A stretch of 64,000 bases of DNA, from NCBI GenBank assembly GCA_963709555.1, contig CAVPWR010000008.1, positions 558,001 through 622,000 on the forward strand, written 5' to 3'. Positions 20,982 through 28,982 of the stretch are shown one piece after another. The notes below the pieces were generated by a model. The model made no database searches and had not been told where the DNA came from. It saw only the letters and a program-made list of their open reading frames with translations. This DNA comes from Sulfurisoma sp963709555. GTDB taxonomy: Bacteria; Pseudomonadota; Gammaproteobacteria; Burkholderiales; Rhodocyclaceae. The translations under genes were made by a program, and so were the position numbers. Positions within the stretch are counted from its first letter, which is position 1; each line of letters starts with the position of its first letter.

Positions 20982-23291
20982 ATGCAGGAAGAATCCCGCC
21001 GTCTGCTCACCCGAAGCATCGATCAAGTCGCCCGCGAGGTTCTGGCGCGACTGCGTGACATTGCTGCGCCACTGCAAGGCGTCCTCAAGGAGCGGGCTAC
21101 GGCGGACGCTTCCGCTGACCGGCGCAAGCGCATTGCGGCGATCGGCGACGTTTTTGCCCGCGATTGGGAAAGCGCCCTGGGGGCCTTCGATGCGGCGTAC
21201 CGGGACGCCGCCGAGATCGCTGCCGGCTGGAGAAGCGATCCCTACGGCGGCTCCGGTGTTTTGCTGAATGCGTTGTCCCTCATCGACGACGAGCAGGTCG
21301 AGTGGGATTTGTCCTTTTCCGGTGCGGTCCAGCGGATGAAGGCCGCCGGCGGAGAGGCGCTGTCAGAGGTCGATCAGCGGGTTGCCGCTTTCTGTGGCAT
21401 TGCACCGGGTACGGATTCCGTCAATCCGCTGGGCGTGGATGTCGTCAGCAAGGGGGTCGGTGCCGTCCTGGTGACACTGCTGCCCGATGGCGGCGATCGC
21501 CGGGCGCTGCTGGTTCACTTCGAGCCACTTTTTTCCTCTGAGCTGGCGACGCTGTATGCCGAACTGAACGAGACCTTCGCCGCCCAGGGGCTCAAGCTGC
21601 CGCAACGCGCCCGGCCCGCCTCGTCCGCCGCGCGCAATGCGACTGCCATGCGCGGCAACGCTGCCCCGGGAAATGCCGATGCGGGTTTTGCCGGGACAGG
21701 TGCCGAACCGTCGGCCGGCGATTTCATGGGGCTGATCCAGCGGCTGGCGCAAGGCGGTGCTGTTTCCCATGGCGCTTCCCCCGGGGGTGGAACAGGCCAG
21801 GCCGGCGGCGGTCTGGTACCGCTCCTTGGCGCCGCCGCCATGCCCGATGGCGCGCCCATGGTGGCGGTTCCGGCGGCGATGCTCGAGGCCTTGAACCGCC
21901 TGCAGGATATCGATCTCGGCAGCCTGCAGGGCGGCGCGATTGCCCGGATCCAGGAAAGCGGCGGCAACGCGCTGCGCGAGCTGCGCAAGCAGGAATTCGT
22001 CGGGCAGTTGCCGCCGGTCGACATCGCCACCATCGACATCGTGGCGATGCTCTTCGACTTCATCTTCGAAGACCCGCTGATTCCCGACACGGTCAAGGTG
22101 CTGGTCGGCCGCTTGCAGATTCCCCTGCTCAAGGTGGCGATGGTCGACAAGACCTTCTTCGCCAAGCGCGAACATCCGGCCCGCGTCCTGCTCGACACCA
22201 TCTCGAAGCTCTCGATTTCCGCCAGCAAGGACCTCGATCACGGCAACCTGCTGTTCGAACATATCAAGACGGCGATCAATGCGATCCTGACCGGGTTCGA
22301 GTCCGAGCCGGGGATTTTCGAGAAGGTTCTGCCCGAACTCCAGGCGTTGCTGGCCGAACAGGAATCCCGCACCCTCGACCTGGCCGAACGCTCGCGCCAT
22401 GTCGCCGAAGCCCAGGAACTCGAGGACCTGGCCGAAACCTGGGCAGATCGTGCCTTCAGCGGTGCACAGGCGAACGCCGGCGAGGACAGCCTGCCCCCGC
22501 ATCTCGTCGATTTCCTCTCGCGGCACTGGAAACGGGTGCTCAAGTTCGCCTATCTCAAGGGGGGGGCCGAGGGGCATCCGTGGGCGCTGGCCGTCGGCAC
22601 GCTCAACGACCTCCTGTGGAGCATCAAGCCGAAGGAAGACACGGAGGAGCGCAAGAAGCTGGCTGCGCTGTTGCCGGAACTGCTGCGCCGGGTAAAGGCC
22701 TATCTCGATCGCGTTGAAGTCGACCAGGAAGTCAGGACGCCGTTCATGAATGCCCTGGGTGAAGTCCATCTGGCGCTGATCAAGGGCGGACGGCGCAGTT
22801 CGAAATCCAGGTCGCGGTCAGGTGAAACCACTGCCGATGCACCGCCGGCAGCGGCAGTGCAGCCGGCGGCCACGCCTGCTGCCGCCGCGGCGGCTCCGGG
22901 CCCCCCGATGATTTCGAGTGAAGACATCCCGCCGACGATGGTCGTTACGCGTATGGTGCAAAGCGACGGGGTGGACATCGAGTCGATCACGCTTTCCGGG
23001 AAGGTCCTGAATTCGCGCCCGGTCCGGGCCTCTGAAATCTCGAATGTGGAGCGTGGGGACTGGGTTGAATTCGCTCAGGAAGGTGACACCCAGCTGCGTG
23101 CGCGCCTGTCCTGGGTCAGCCCGCAACGCGGCATCATGGTGTTCACCAATCCGCAGTCATCGCAAGCGATCTCGATCACTCCCGAGGCACTCGCCTTGCA
23201 GATGAAACTCGGTCGGGCAAAGAAACTCGACGATTCCGTCGCGGTTGTCGATCGGGCGCTCGGCAAGGCGCTTGAGGCATGGGCCGCCTAG
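20982..23291 (+). CDS. DUF1631 family large protein
   Basis: A 769-residue protein of the DUF1631 family, found mainly in beta- and gammaproteobacteria. Conserved blocks include VAMLFDFIFEDPLIPDTVK and LLKVAMVDKTFFAKREHPAR, followed by LLDTISKLS. A Pro/Ala-rich linker near residue 620 separates the helical body from a C-terminal PilZ-like beta segment (GDWVEFAQEG, RARLSWVSP, MVFTNPQ). That tail resembles c-di-GMP-responsive or ribosome-associated small barrels, but binding residues are not convincing. Function is unknown. ATG 20982 is preferred over GTG 20937 because of the extended -10 box between them. It precedes a GGDEF/EAL gene. Confidence 0.75.
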   Translation: MQEESRRLLTRSIDQVAREVLARLRDIAAPLQGVLKERATADASADRRKRIAAIGDVFARDWESALGAFDAAYRDAAEIAAGWRSDPYGGSGVLLNALSLIDDEQVEWDLSFSGAVQRMKAAGGEALSEVDQRVAAFCGIAPGTDSVNPLGVDVVSKGVGAVLVTLLPDGGDRRALLVHFEPLFSSELATLYAELNETFAAQGLKLPQRARPASSAARNATAMRGNAAPGNADAGFAGTGAEPSAGDFMGLIQRLAQGGAVSHGASPGGGTGQAGGGLVPLLGAAAMPDGAPMVAVPAAMLEALNRLQDIDLGSLQGGAIARIQESGGNALRELRKQEFVGQLPPVDIATIDIVAMLFDFIFEDPLIPDTVKVLVGRLQIPLLKVAMVDKTFFAKREHPARVLLDTISKLSISASKDLDHGNLLFEHIKTAINAILTGFESEPGIFEKVLPELQALLAEQESRTLDLAERSRHVAEAQELEDLAETWADRAFSGAQANAGEDSLPPHLVDFLSRHWKRVLKFAYLKGGAEGHPWALAVGTLNDLLWSIKPKEDTEERKKLAALLPELLRRVKAYLDRVEVDQEVRTPFMNALGEVHLALIKGGRRSSKSRSRSGETTADAPPAAAVQPAATPAAAAAAPGPPMISSEDIPPTMVVTRMVQSDGVDIESITLSGKVLNSRPVRASEISNVERGDWVEFAQEGDTQLRARLSWVSPQRGIMVFTNPQSSQAISITPEALALQMKLGRAKKLDDSVAVVDRALGKALEAWAA

Positions 23292-23356
23292 CCGATTTCA
23301 TCGCCGGCTTGCAGGTCAGCGACAAGATGCTGCAACTGGCGCGGAAGGTGTACTGA
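23279..23356 (+). other. 25-codon ORF with EAL-tail-like sequence
   Basis: A short frame overlaps the DUF1631 stop and reads MGRLADFIAGLQVSDKMLQL then four more residues. Its DNA from 23294 matches the coding tail of the following GGDEF/EAL gene (25378) at 20 of 21 bases (gatttcatcgccggctt). It may be a relic or recombination scar rather than a gene. Confidence 0.35.
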
Positions 23357-23358
23357 CC

Positions 23359-25488
23359 ATGCGCACCATCACCTCCAAGCTCACCCGCATCTATCTGCTC
23401 GTGGCGGTTTCGGTGCTCTTCACCACCGGCGTGATCTCGCAACTGTATCTTTACTACCATGCCCGCACGGTGGCGCATGAAAACCTCGCTACCCAGGCAG
23501 CCGCGTTGGCGGGCAATCTCGAATCCGCCGTGACCTTCGGCGATGCCGAATTTGCCCAGCAGACCTTGAATGCCTTGCAGTACTACCCGGATGTCCGCAT
23601 GGCGGCGGTGGTCATGCCCGATGGCAAGCATTTCGCAATGTACGCAACGGATCCCACCGCCCGCGATCCGGGCAAGAGCGATGCATTCCGCCAATACCTG
23701 TCGCAGGGTGAATTCATCGGTTTGGATAAGCACGGAATCACTCACGCGATTGCACTGAAGGGCGAAAATGCTGCTCGCCTGGTGCTCGTTGCCAGCTTGG
23801 AAAAGCTCAACCGGCAGACCCTGCTGATCTTCCTGGCCAGCACCGTGATCGGTGCCCTGATCCTGTTTGCTGCTTACACGATGTTCCGGCGCATGAGCCG
23901 GGCGGTCACCCGGCCCATTGAAGAACTCACCGCCGTGATGCGCCGGGTCGAACGCGAGGGCGACCACGGTCAGCGGACGAAAATCATCAGCGACGACGAA
24001 ATCGGTGAGTTGGCGACAGGCTTCAATGCCATGCTTGCCGCGCTGGAACAGCAGAACACCAGCCTCAACACCGAGCTCGACGAGCGCAAGCGCATTCAGG
24101 ACAAGCTCGATCGCCTCGCCCATTACGACCCGGTCACCCATCTGCCCAACCGTCACTTCTTTCATGAGCGGCTGAAGATCGCCGTAAGCCACAGCCTGCA
24201 ACTCGACAAGTTGATGGCGGTGTTGTTCGTCGATCTGGACAACTTCAAGCTGGTCAATGATTCCTACGGCCACCATGTCGGTGACATGCTGTTGAAGGCC
24301 GTCGCCGAGCGTCTGGTGAAGTCCCTGCGTGCCGGTGACGTGGTTTGTCGCCTGGGCGGCGACGAATTCGCCATCATCCTCGAACAGATGCCGGATGCGG
24401 CGCAGGTGCAACCGATCATCGAAAAACTGATCCGCCACCTCGTGTCGCCGATACGCCTGGATGGCCACGATATCGTGGTCAGCGGCAGCATCGGCGTCGC
24501 TGTTTGTCCCGAAGATGCAGATAACCCGGAAGCCTTGTTGCGATTCGCAGATACCGCCATGTATGCGGCAAAAGGCGCGGGCAAGAACACCTGGCGTCGC
24601 TTCGACCCGGAGATGGCCAGTCAATCCACCCTGCGCCTCACGCTCGAAAACCAGATGCGCCGCGGGCTCGCGCAAGGCCAATTCGAGGTGCATTACCAGC
24701 CACAAATCGATCTGGCCACGGGCAGCGTGAGCGGTGTCGAAGCCCTGGCACGCTGGAACCACCCGGAGCGTGGCTACATCAGCCCGGCCCAGTTCATCCC
24801 GGTGGCGGAAGAGAGTGGCCTGATCCGGTCGCTGGGAGATTGGGTGTTGCGCACCGCCTGCCGGCAGATTGTCGCCTGGAACAAGGCCGGATACCTCCAA
24901 CTCACGATGGCAGTCAATGTCTCGGCACGCCAACTTGTGCATGCCAATTTCGCCGAGCACGTGCTGGAGATCCTTGCTGAAACCGGCTGCCCGGCAGAAC
25001 TGCTGGAGCTTGAAATTACCGAAAGCGTGCTGATGCAGCACAGCGAGAAAACCATCGCCCTCCTCGAACGCCTGCGTAAGCAAGGCATCGGCATCGCCAT
25101 CGACGATTTTGGTACCGGCTATTCCTCGATGGCGCAGCTGAAAAATCTGCCGGTGACCAAGCTCAAGATCGACAAGAGCTTTGTGGATGAGATCACCACG
25201 GATCGCAACGACCTGGCCATCACCGCTGCCATGACCGGCCTGGCGAACAATCTGAGAATCCACGTCATCACCGAAGGCGTGGAAAACAGCGAGCAAGTCT
25301 TGCTGCTGCGGCAGTCCGGCTGTCACAGCTTCCAGGGCTTCCACTTTGCGCGGCCCATGCCCGCCGCGCAGATAGCCGATTTCATCGCCGGCTTTCAGTT
25401 GCAGCAGATGCAGGTGAATAAATCGGCGCTGGCGGGACTAAGCACTGTCGACGATGTCGCAGACAGTGGAAAGGGAATATCGCAATGA
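23359..25488 (+). CDS. YfiN/DgcN-like CHASE8-HAMP-GGDEF-EAL protein
   Basis: A 709-residue inner-membrane enzyme. It has a first membrane helix (about residues 10-32), a periplasmic CHASE8-type sensor (about 40-150, ATQAAALAGNLESAVTFGD), a second helix near 160-180, a HAMP linker, a GGDEF domain with intact RLGGDEF, and an EAL domain with intact GVEALARW and DDFGTGYSS. It could both make and degrade c-di-GMP. The downstream TonB receptor and YfiR-like protein are the usual companions of YfiN, in which periplasmic YfiR represses the enzyme. Its stop overlaps the receptor start (ATGA). Base composition looks less GC-rich than its neighbours, consistent with acquisition. Confidence 0.92.
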   Translation: MRTITSKLTRIYLLVAVSVLFTTGVISQLYLYYHARTVAHENLATQAAALAGNLESAVTFGDAEFAQQTLNALQYYPDVRMAAVVMPDGKHFAMYATDPTARDPGKSDAFRQYLSQGEFIGLDKHGITHAIALKGENAARLVLVASLEKLNRQTLLIFLASTVIGALILFAAYTMFRRMSRAVTRPIEELTAVMRRVEREGDHGQRTKIISDDEIGELATGFNAMLAALEQQNTSLNTELDERKRIQDKLDRLAHYDPVTHLPNRHFFHERLKIAVSHSLQLDKLMAVLFVDLDNFKLVNDSYGHHVGDMLLKAVAERLVKSLRAGDVVCRLGGDEFAIILEQMPDAAQVQPIIEKLIRHLVSPIRLDGHDIVVSGSIGVAVCPEDADNPEALLRFADTAMYAAKGAGKNTWRRFDPEMASQSTLRLTLENQMRRGLAQGQFEVHYQPQIDLATGSVSGVEALARWNHPERGYISPAQFIPVAEESGLIRSLGDWVLRTACRQIVAWNKAGYLQLTMAVNVSARQLVHANFAEHVLEILAETGCPAELLELEITESVLMQHSEKTIALLERLRKQGIGIAIDDFGTGYSSMAQLKNLPVTKLKIDKSFVDEITTDRNDLAITAAMTGLANNLRIHVITEGVENSEQVLLLRQSGCHSFQGFHFARPMPAAQIADFIAGFQLQQMQVNKSALAGLSTVDDVADSGKGISQ

Positions 25489-27516
25489 AGTTTGTCCGCA
25501 CCACAGTTTATTTTGCCGCCTGCGTCCTGCCTCTAATGCCGCCAAGCATTTTGGCGGCAAATGGCGCAAGCAGCCTGGGCGAGGCTTCGCTCGAAGACTT
25601 GATGCAGGTGGAAGTCACCTCGGTCTCGAAAAAGCCGCAACGGCTGGCCAACGTAGCTGCCGCCGTGTATGTCATCAACGCCGAGGATATCCATCTCTCG
25701 GGCGCCAACTCTTTGGCCGAAGTGCTGCGACTCGCGCCGGGTGTCGATGCCACGCGTTTTTCCGGCAACCGCTGGTCCGTTTCCGCTCGTGGTTTCGCCG
25801 AAGTCTTCGCCGATAAACTGCTGGTGCTGGTCGATGGCCGCAATGCCTTCAATCCGGCGTTTTCCGGCGTGAGCTGGCAGGATTTCCAGTTTCCGCTGGA
25901 GGACATCGAGCGCATCGAAGTCATCCGCGGTCCGGCTTCTGCGATCTGGGGCAGCAATGGCATGAACGGCGTCATCAACATCATCACCCGATCGGCGGCC
26001 TCGACCCAGGGCGGGCAGGCTGTGATCGGCGGCGGTACCGTCGAGGGCGGCTATGGTCGCGTGCGATGGGGTGGGCAGAATGCCGATGGCAGCATGTTCT
26101 ATCGCATGTACGGCTTGGTCCAGCGAGCCAAGGCCCAGGATGCACCACCCAGCCTGGGTGGCGGCAACGGCAACGATGCCTACGGGATCGGGTCCGCCGG
26201 CTTCCGCCTCGATGGCTATCTCGCCAACGGCGCTCGCTGGGACATGTCTGCCGATTTTTTTTCCATCAAGAGCGATGGCATGGCCTATATGCATCAGGCC
26301 AGCGGCACGACCATCGAGCAACAGACAGAGCGTCACCGCGGCACAACCCTGCGCGGCCGCTACGAGAAGCCGCTGGCCGATGGCGGCAACCTGCAATTCC
26401 AGGCTGCTTACGCCCAGACTACCCTGCGCGTACCCTATGCGATAACCGACGATCGCAACACCTTCGACCTCGACATGCAGCATCGCTTTCGTCTTGGCCA
26501 ATCGCAAGAACTGGTGTGGGGTGCCAATTTCCGCAGCAGCAGCGACACCATCACCGCAACCCCGGTGATGAGCATGAACACCGCCTCGCGCCGCATGAAC
26601 TATGTGGGCCTGTTTGTGCAAGACGAGATCAGCCTGGCGGAGACGCTGCGGCTTACGCTTGGGCTGCGGGCGGACCAGAACCCGATTTCCGGCTGGGATA
26701 CCCAGCCGACGGGGCGACTGTCGTGGAATCTGCAGCCCAACCATACGCTGTGGGGCGCGCTCTCCCAGGCTGCGCGGGCCCCCTCGCGAGCTGACAGCGG
26801 CTTCAACCGGAATCTGACTTTCATCCCGGGTAACTTGCCTGCCTTCGTGCCGAATACCCTGGTCGTGCTGCGCAGCAACGACAGCCAGGAAAGCGAACAG
26901 CTCAAGGCTGCCGAGATCGGCTTGCGCTCGCAATGGTCGCCCGCCTTGTTCGACGGATCTCGTGGCTTTCAATCACCGCTATACCAACTTGCTGCGTACC
27001 AACGGTGGCACCACGCTGGTGCCAGGGTTTCCGCTCACCGTGGTCAATGTCGAGATCAAGAATGGCGGTGAAATGACGCTTAACGGTGCTGAATTGGCGG
27101 TCGATTGGCGCATCGGTCAGGCGTGGCGCGTGCAACTGGCACAGACCTGGAACCACGTGACGGATGTCGGCACGGTCACGGTCGATCCCTCCGGCACGGT
27201 ACCCAGAAGCATCACCTCGCTGCGCCTGTCCTGGATGCCAGGCAGCAGCGTCAACGTCGATGCCTGGCTGCGACACACCGATGGACGTCCGGCCGTTCCC
27301 ACCCGCCCGCAACTGCAGCGCGAGGCCTTCAGTGGAGTCGATCTGCGCATGGCATGGCGGCCGACAAAGGCACTGGAGTTGTCACTGACCGGCCAGAACC
27401 TGAACAATGGATCGTGCGATGCCTATGCGGGACTGGCTCTCGTGTCCTCCAATGCGGATGCCATTCCCACCTGCCAGCCGAGAAGTCTGCTCGGCCAATT
27501 GCGCTTCGACTTCTGA
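25485..27516 (+). pseudogene. TonB-dependent outer-membrane receptor, one frameshift
   Basis: The first frame gives a signal peptide, a plug domain (LEDLMQVEVTSVSKKPQRL; IEVIRGPASAIWGSNGMNG; VINIITR) and most of the beta barrel up to LRSQWSPAL. Removing one T at 26949-26950 joins it to a second frame that continues STDLVAFNHRYTNLLRTNG and finishes with a normal C-terminal barrel strand ending LRFDF. The repaired protein is about 676 residues, typical of YfiN-linked receptors. Without the repair it loses the last ~190 residues, including the terminal strand needed for barrel assembly. The substrate is unknown. It is coupled to the upstream YfiN-like gene by ATGA and followed after 9 nt by the yfiR-like gene. 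Confidence 0.85.
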
Positions 27517-27525
27517 CGAAATCCC

Positions 27526-28047
27526 ATGTTTAGACGTCAGCAAGTCATCCTCGCCATTCTGGCGATTATCTGGACAGGTCATGCCTGGGCAGAGGATTCG
27601 GCGACCGTGCGGCTGGGGTTTATGCTGAACTTCGCCCGCTATGTCGATTGGCCAGAATCCACCTTGAAGCCCGCCGCCCCCCTGCGTTTCTGTCTCGCCC
27701 CGGGTGATTCGGTCATGGCCGCCCGATTCGGTGAACTCGCCATGCAATCGATTCAGGGCCGCACCATTCAAGTCAAGCAGTTGACCCGGCCGGGCGATAC
27801 CAGCGGCTGCCATGTGCTCTATCTGCCGGCGGACACTCCCGGCGCTTTGCCGGCCTGGTTGGGTGCCGCTCAGCAGGCCGGAGCACTGACTGTTGGCGAA
27901 CTGCCGGACTTCGTCGAAGCCGGCGGCATGATCGGTCTGGTGCCAGTCGGCGGGCGCTACCGTTTCGATATCAATCTGGGCGTCGCGCGGCAGGCTGACC
28001 TGCGCCTGGGCTCGCAACTGCTCAAGCTGGCAAGGACAGTCAAGTAA
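27526..28047 (+). CDS. YfiR-family (DUF4154) periplasmic regulator
   Basis: A 173-residue protein with a cleavable signal peptide (about residues 1-23) followed by the DUF4154 fold: LGFMLNFARYVDWPE, then GCHVLYLPAD and VGELPDFVEAGGMIGLV, and an RYRFDINLGVARQADLRL end. In Pseudomonas, YfiR is a periplasmic repressor of the diguanylate cyclase YfiN; the family is widely found beside CHASE8-GGDEF proteins and TonB receptors, as here. It probably links envelope conditions to c-di-GMP output by the gene at 23359. It is the last gene of the cassette. Confidence 0.88.
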   Translation: MFRRQQVILAILAIIWTGHAWAEDSATVRLGFMLNFARYVDWPESTLKPAAPLRFCLAPGDSVMAARFGELAMQSIQGRTIQVKQLTRPGDTSGCHVLYLPADTPGALPAWLGAAQQAGALTVGELPDFVEAGGMIGLVPVGGRYRFDINLGVARQADLRLGSQLLKLARTVK

Positions 28048-28079
28048 TGAAAAGGTGGCGCTTCCAGGGGGCTTCAACT

Positions 28080-28134
28080 CGATTTCATCGCCGGTTTGCC
28101 GCTGCATCGGATGCCGTTGAAAAAGTCGGCGCTG
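28080..28134 (+). repeat. Diverged copy of the EAL-gene tail
   Basis: Bases 28081-28134 align without gaps to 25378-25431, the coding tail of the YfiN-like gene, at about 44 of 54 positions. Translated in the matching frame they read DFIAGLPLHRMPLKKSAL against DFIAGFQLQQMQVNKSAL. No EAL gene precedes this fragment, so it is a relic. It holds one AAAAAGTCGGC motif. Confidence 0.6.
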
Positions 28135-28150
28135 ATGAAGCAACTGCGCT

Positions 28151-28221
28151 GCAAGGCGGTCGAGCAAGAAACGCTCTGGTGGAGCCCCTGCGCAGCAAGG
28201 CGGTCGAGCAAAGTACGCTCT
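28151..28221 (+). repeat. Two 27-bp direct repeats, 44 bp apart
   Basis: Copies at 28151-28177 and 28195-28221 share gcaaggcggtcgagcaa exactly, then three differing bases, then acgctct. They lie in the 235-bp spacer between yfiR and the ABC ATPase gene. The open frame spanning them (28047-28295, 82 codons) shows no recognisable protein and is probably not a gene. Confidence 0.6.
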
Positions 28222-28282
28222 CCTCGCCGCTGCGGATCCTCGCCGCAGCGGATGGCGGGACGCCGTTCGGCCTGAACTCGCC

Positions 28283-28978
28283 ATGCTCGAACTGAGCGGG
28301 ATATCCAAGACCCATCCCGGCGGGCACCCCTTGTTCGTCGATCTCTCGCTGGTCCTGGCGGCGGGAGAATACGTGGCGATCATGGGCGAGTCGGGGGTGG
28401 GCAAATCGACGCTGCTCAACCTGGTGGCCGGGCTGGAGGCGCCCGATGCCGGCGAGATCCGCATCGCCGGCCAGCGCATCTCGGGGCTGGCCGACGACGG
28501 CGCGGCGCGGTTGCGGCGCGAAAGGCTGGGCTTCGTCTTCCAGGCCTTCCATGTGCTGCCGCACCTGACGCTGGAGCAGAACGTGCGCGTGCCGCTGCTG
28601 CTGTTGCGGCGCGACGATCCGCGGCGGGCGGCCGCCATGCTCGAAGCGGTGGGCCTCGGCCACCGGCTCCATGCCTATCCGCGCGAGCTTTCGGGCGGCG
28701 AGCTGCAGCGCGTCGCCATCGCCCGCGCCCTGGTGCATCGGCCGGCGCTGCTGCTGGCCGACGAGCCGACGGGCAACCTCGATCCGGAAACGGCCGGCGG
28801 CGTGCTCGCCCTGCTGCGCGAGGAGATCAAGCAGAACGGCACCACTGCGATCCTTGTCACCCATTCGGTGCATGCGGCGGAGAGCGCGGACCGCGTGCTT
28901 GAGCTCTCGCTTGGCGGGCTGGCGCCGCTGGTGCCACCGGTGCCGCCGGTGCCCCCGTCCGCAGGGGCGGGTCGCTGA
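28283..28978 (+). CDS. ABC transporter ATPase (MacB/LolD-like)
   Basis: A 231-residue ATPase with Walker A GESGVGKST, signature LSGGELQR, Walker B LLADEPTGN and H-loop VTHS. The QAFHVLPHLTL Q-loop region is typical of the MacB/LolD subgroup that serves FtsX-like permeases. A Pro/Val/Ala tail ends the protein. It is followed 4 nt later by its permease gene and then by an AttH-type gene, a grouping known for exporters or extractors of envelope lipids or lipoproteins. Confidence 0.93.
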   Translation: MLELSGISKTHPGGHPLFVDLSLVLAAGEYVAIMGESGVGKSTLLNLVAGLEAPDAGEIRIAGQRISGLADDGAARLRRERLGFVFQAFHVLPHLTLEQNVRVPLLLLRRDDPRRAAAMLEAVGLGHRLHAYPRELSGGELQRVAIARALVHRPALLLADEPTGNLDPETAGGVLALLREEIKQNGTTAILVTHSVHAAESADRVLELSLGGLAPLVPPVPPVPPSAGAGR

Positions 28979-28982
28979 CGCG

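Noticed and set aside
28047..28295. 82-codon frame after yfiR.
   Set aside because: Low-complexity translation, overlap with the ABC gene, and a coding relic in another frame argue against a real gene.
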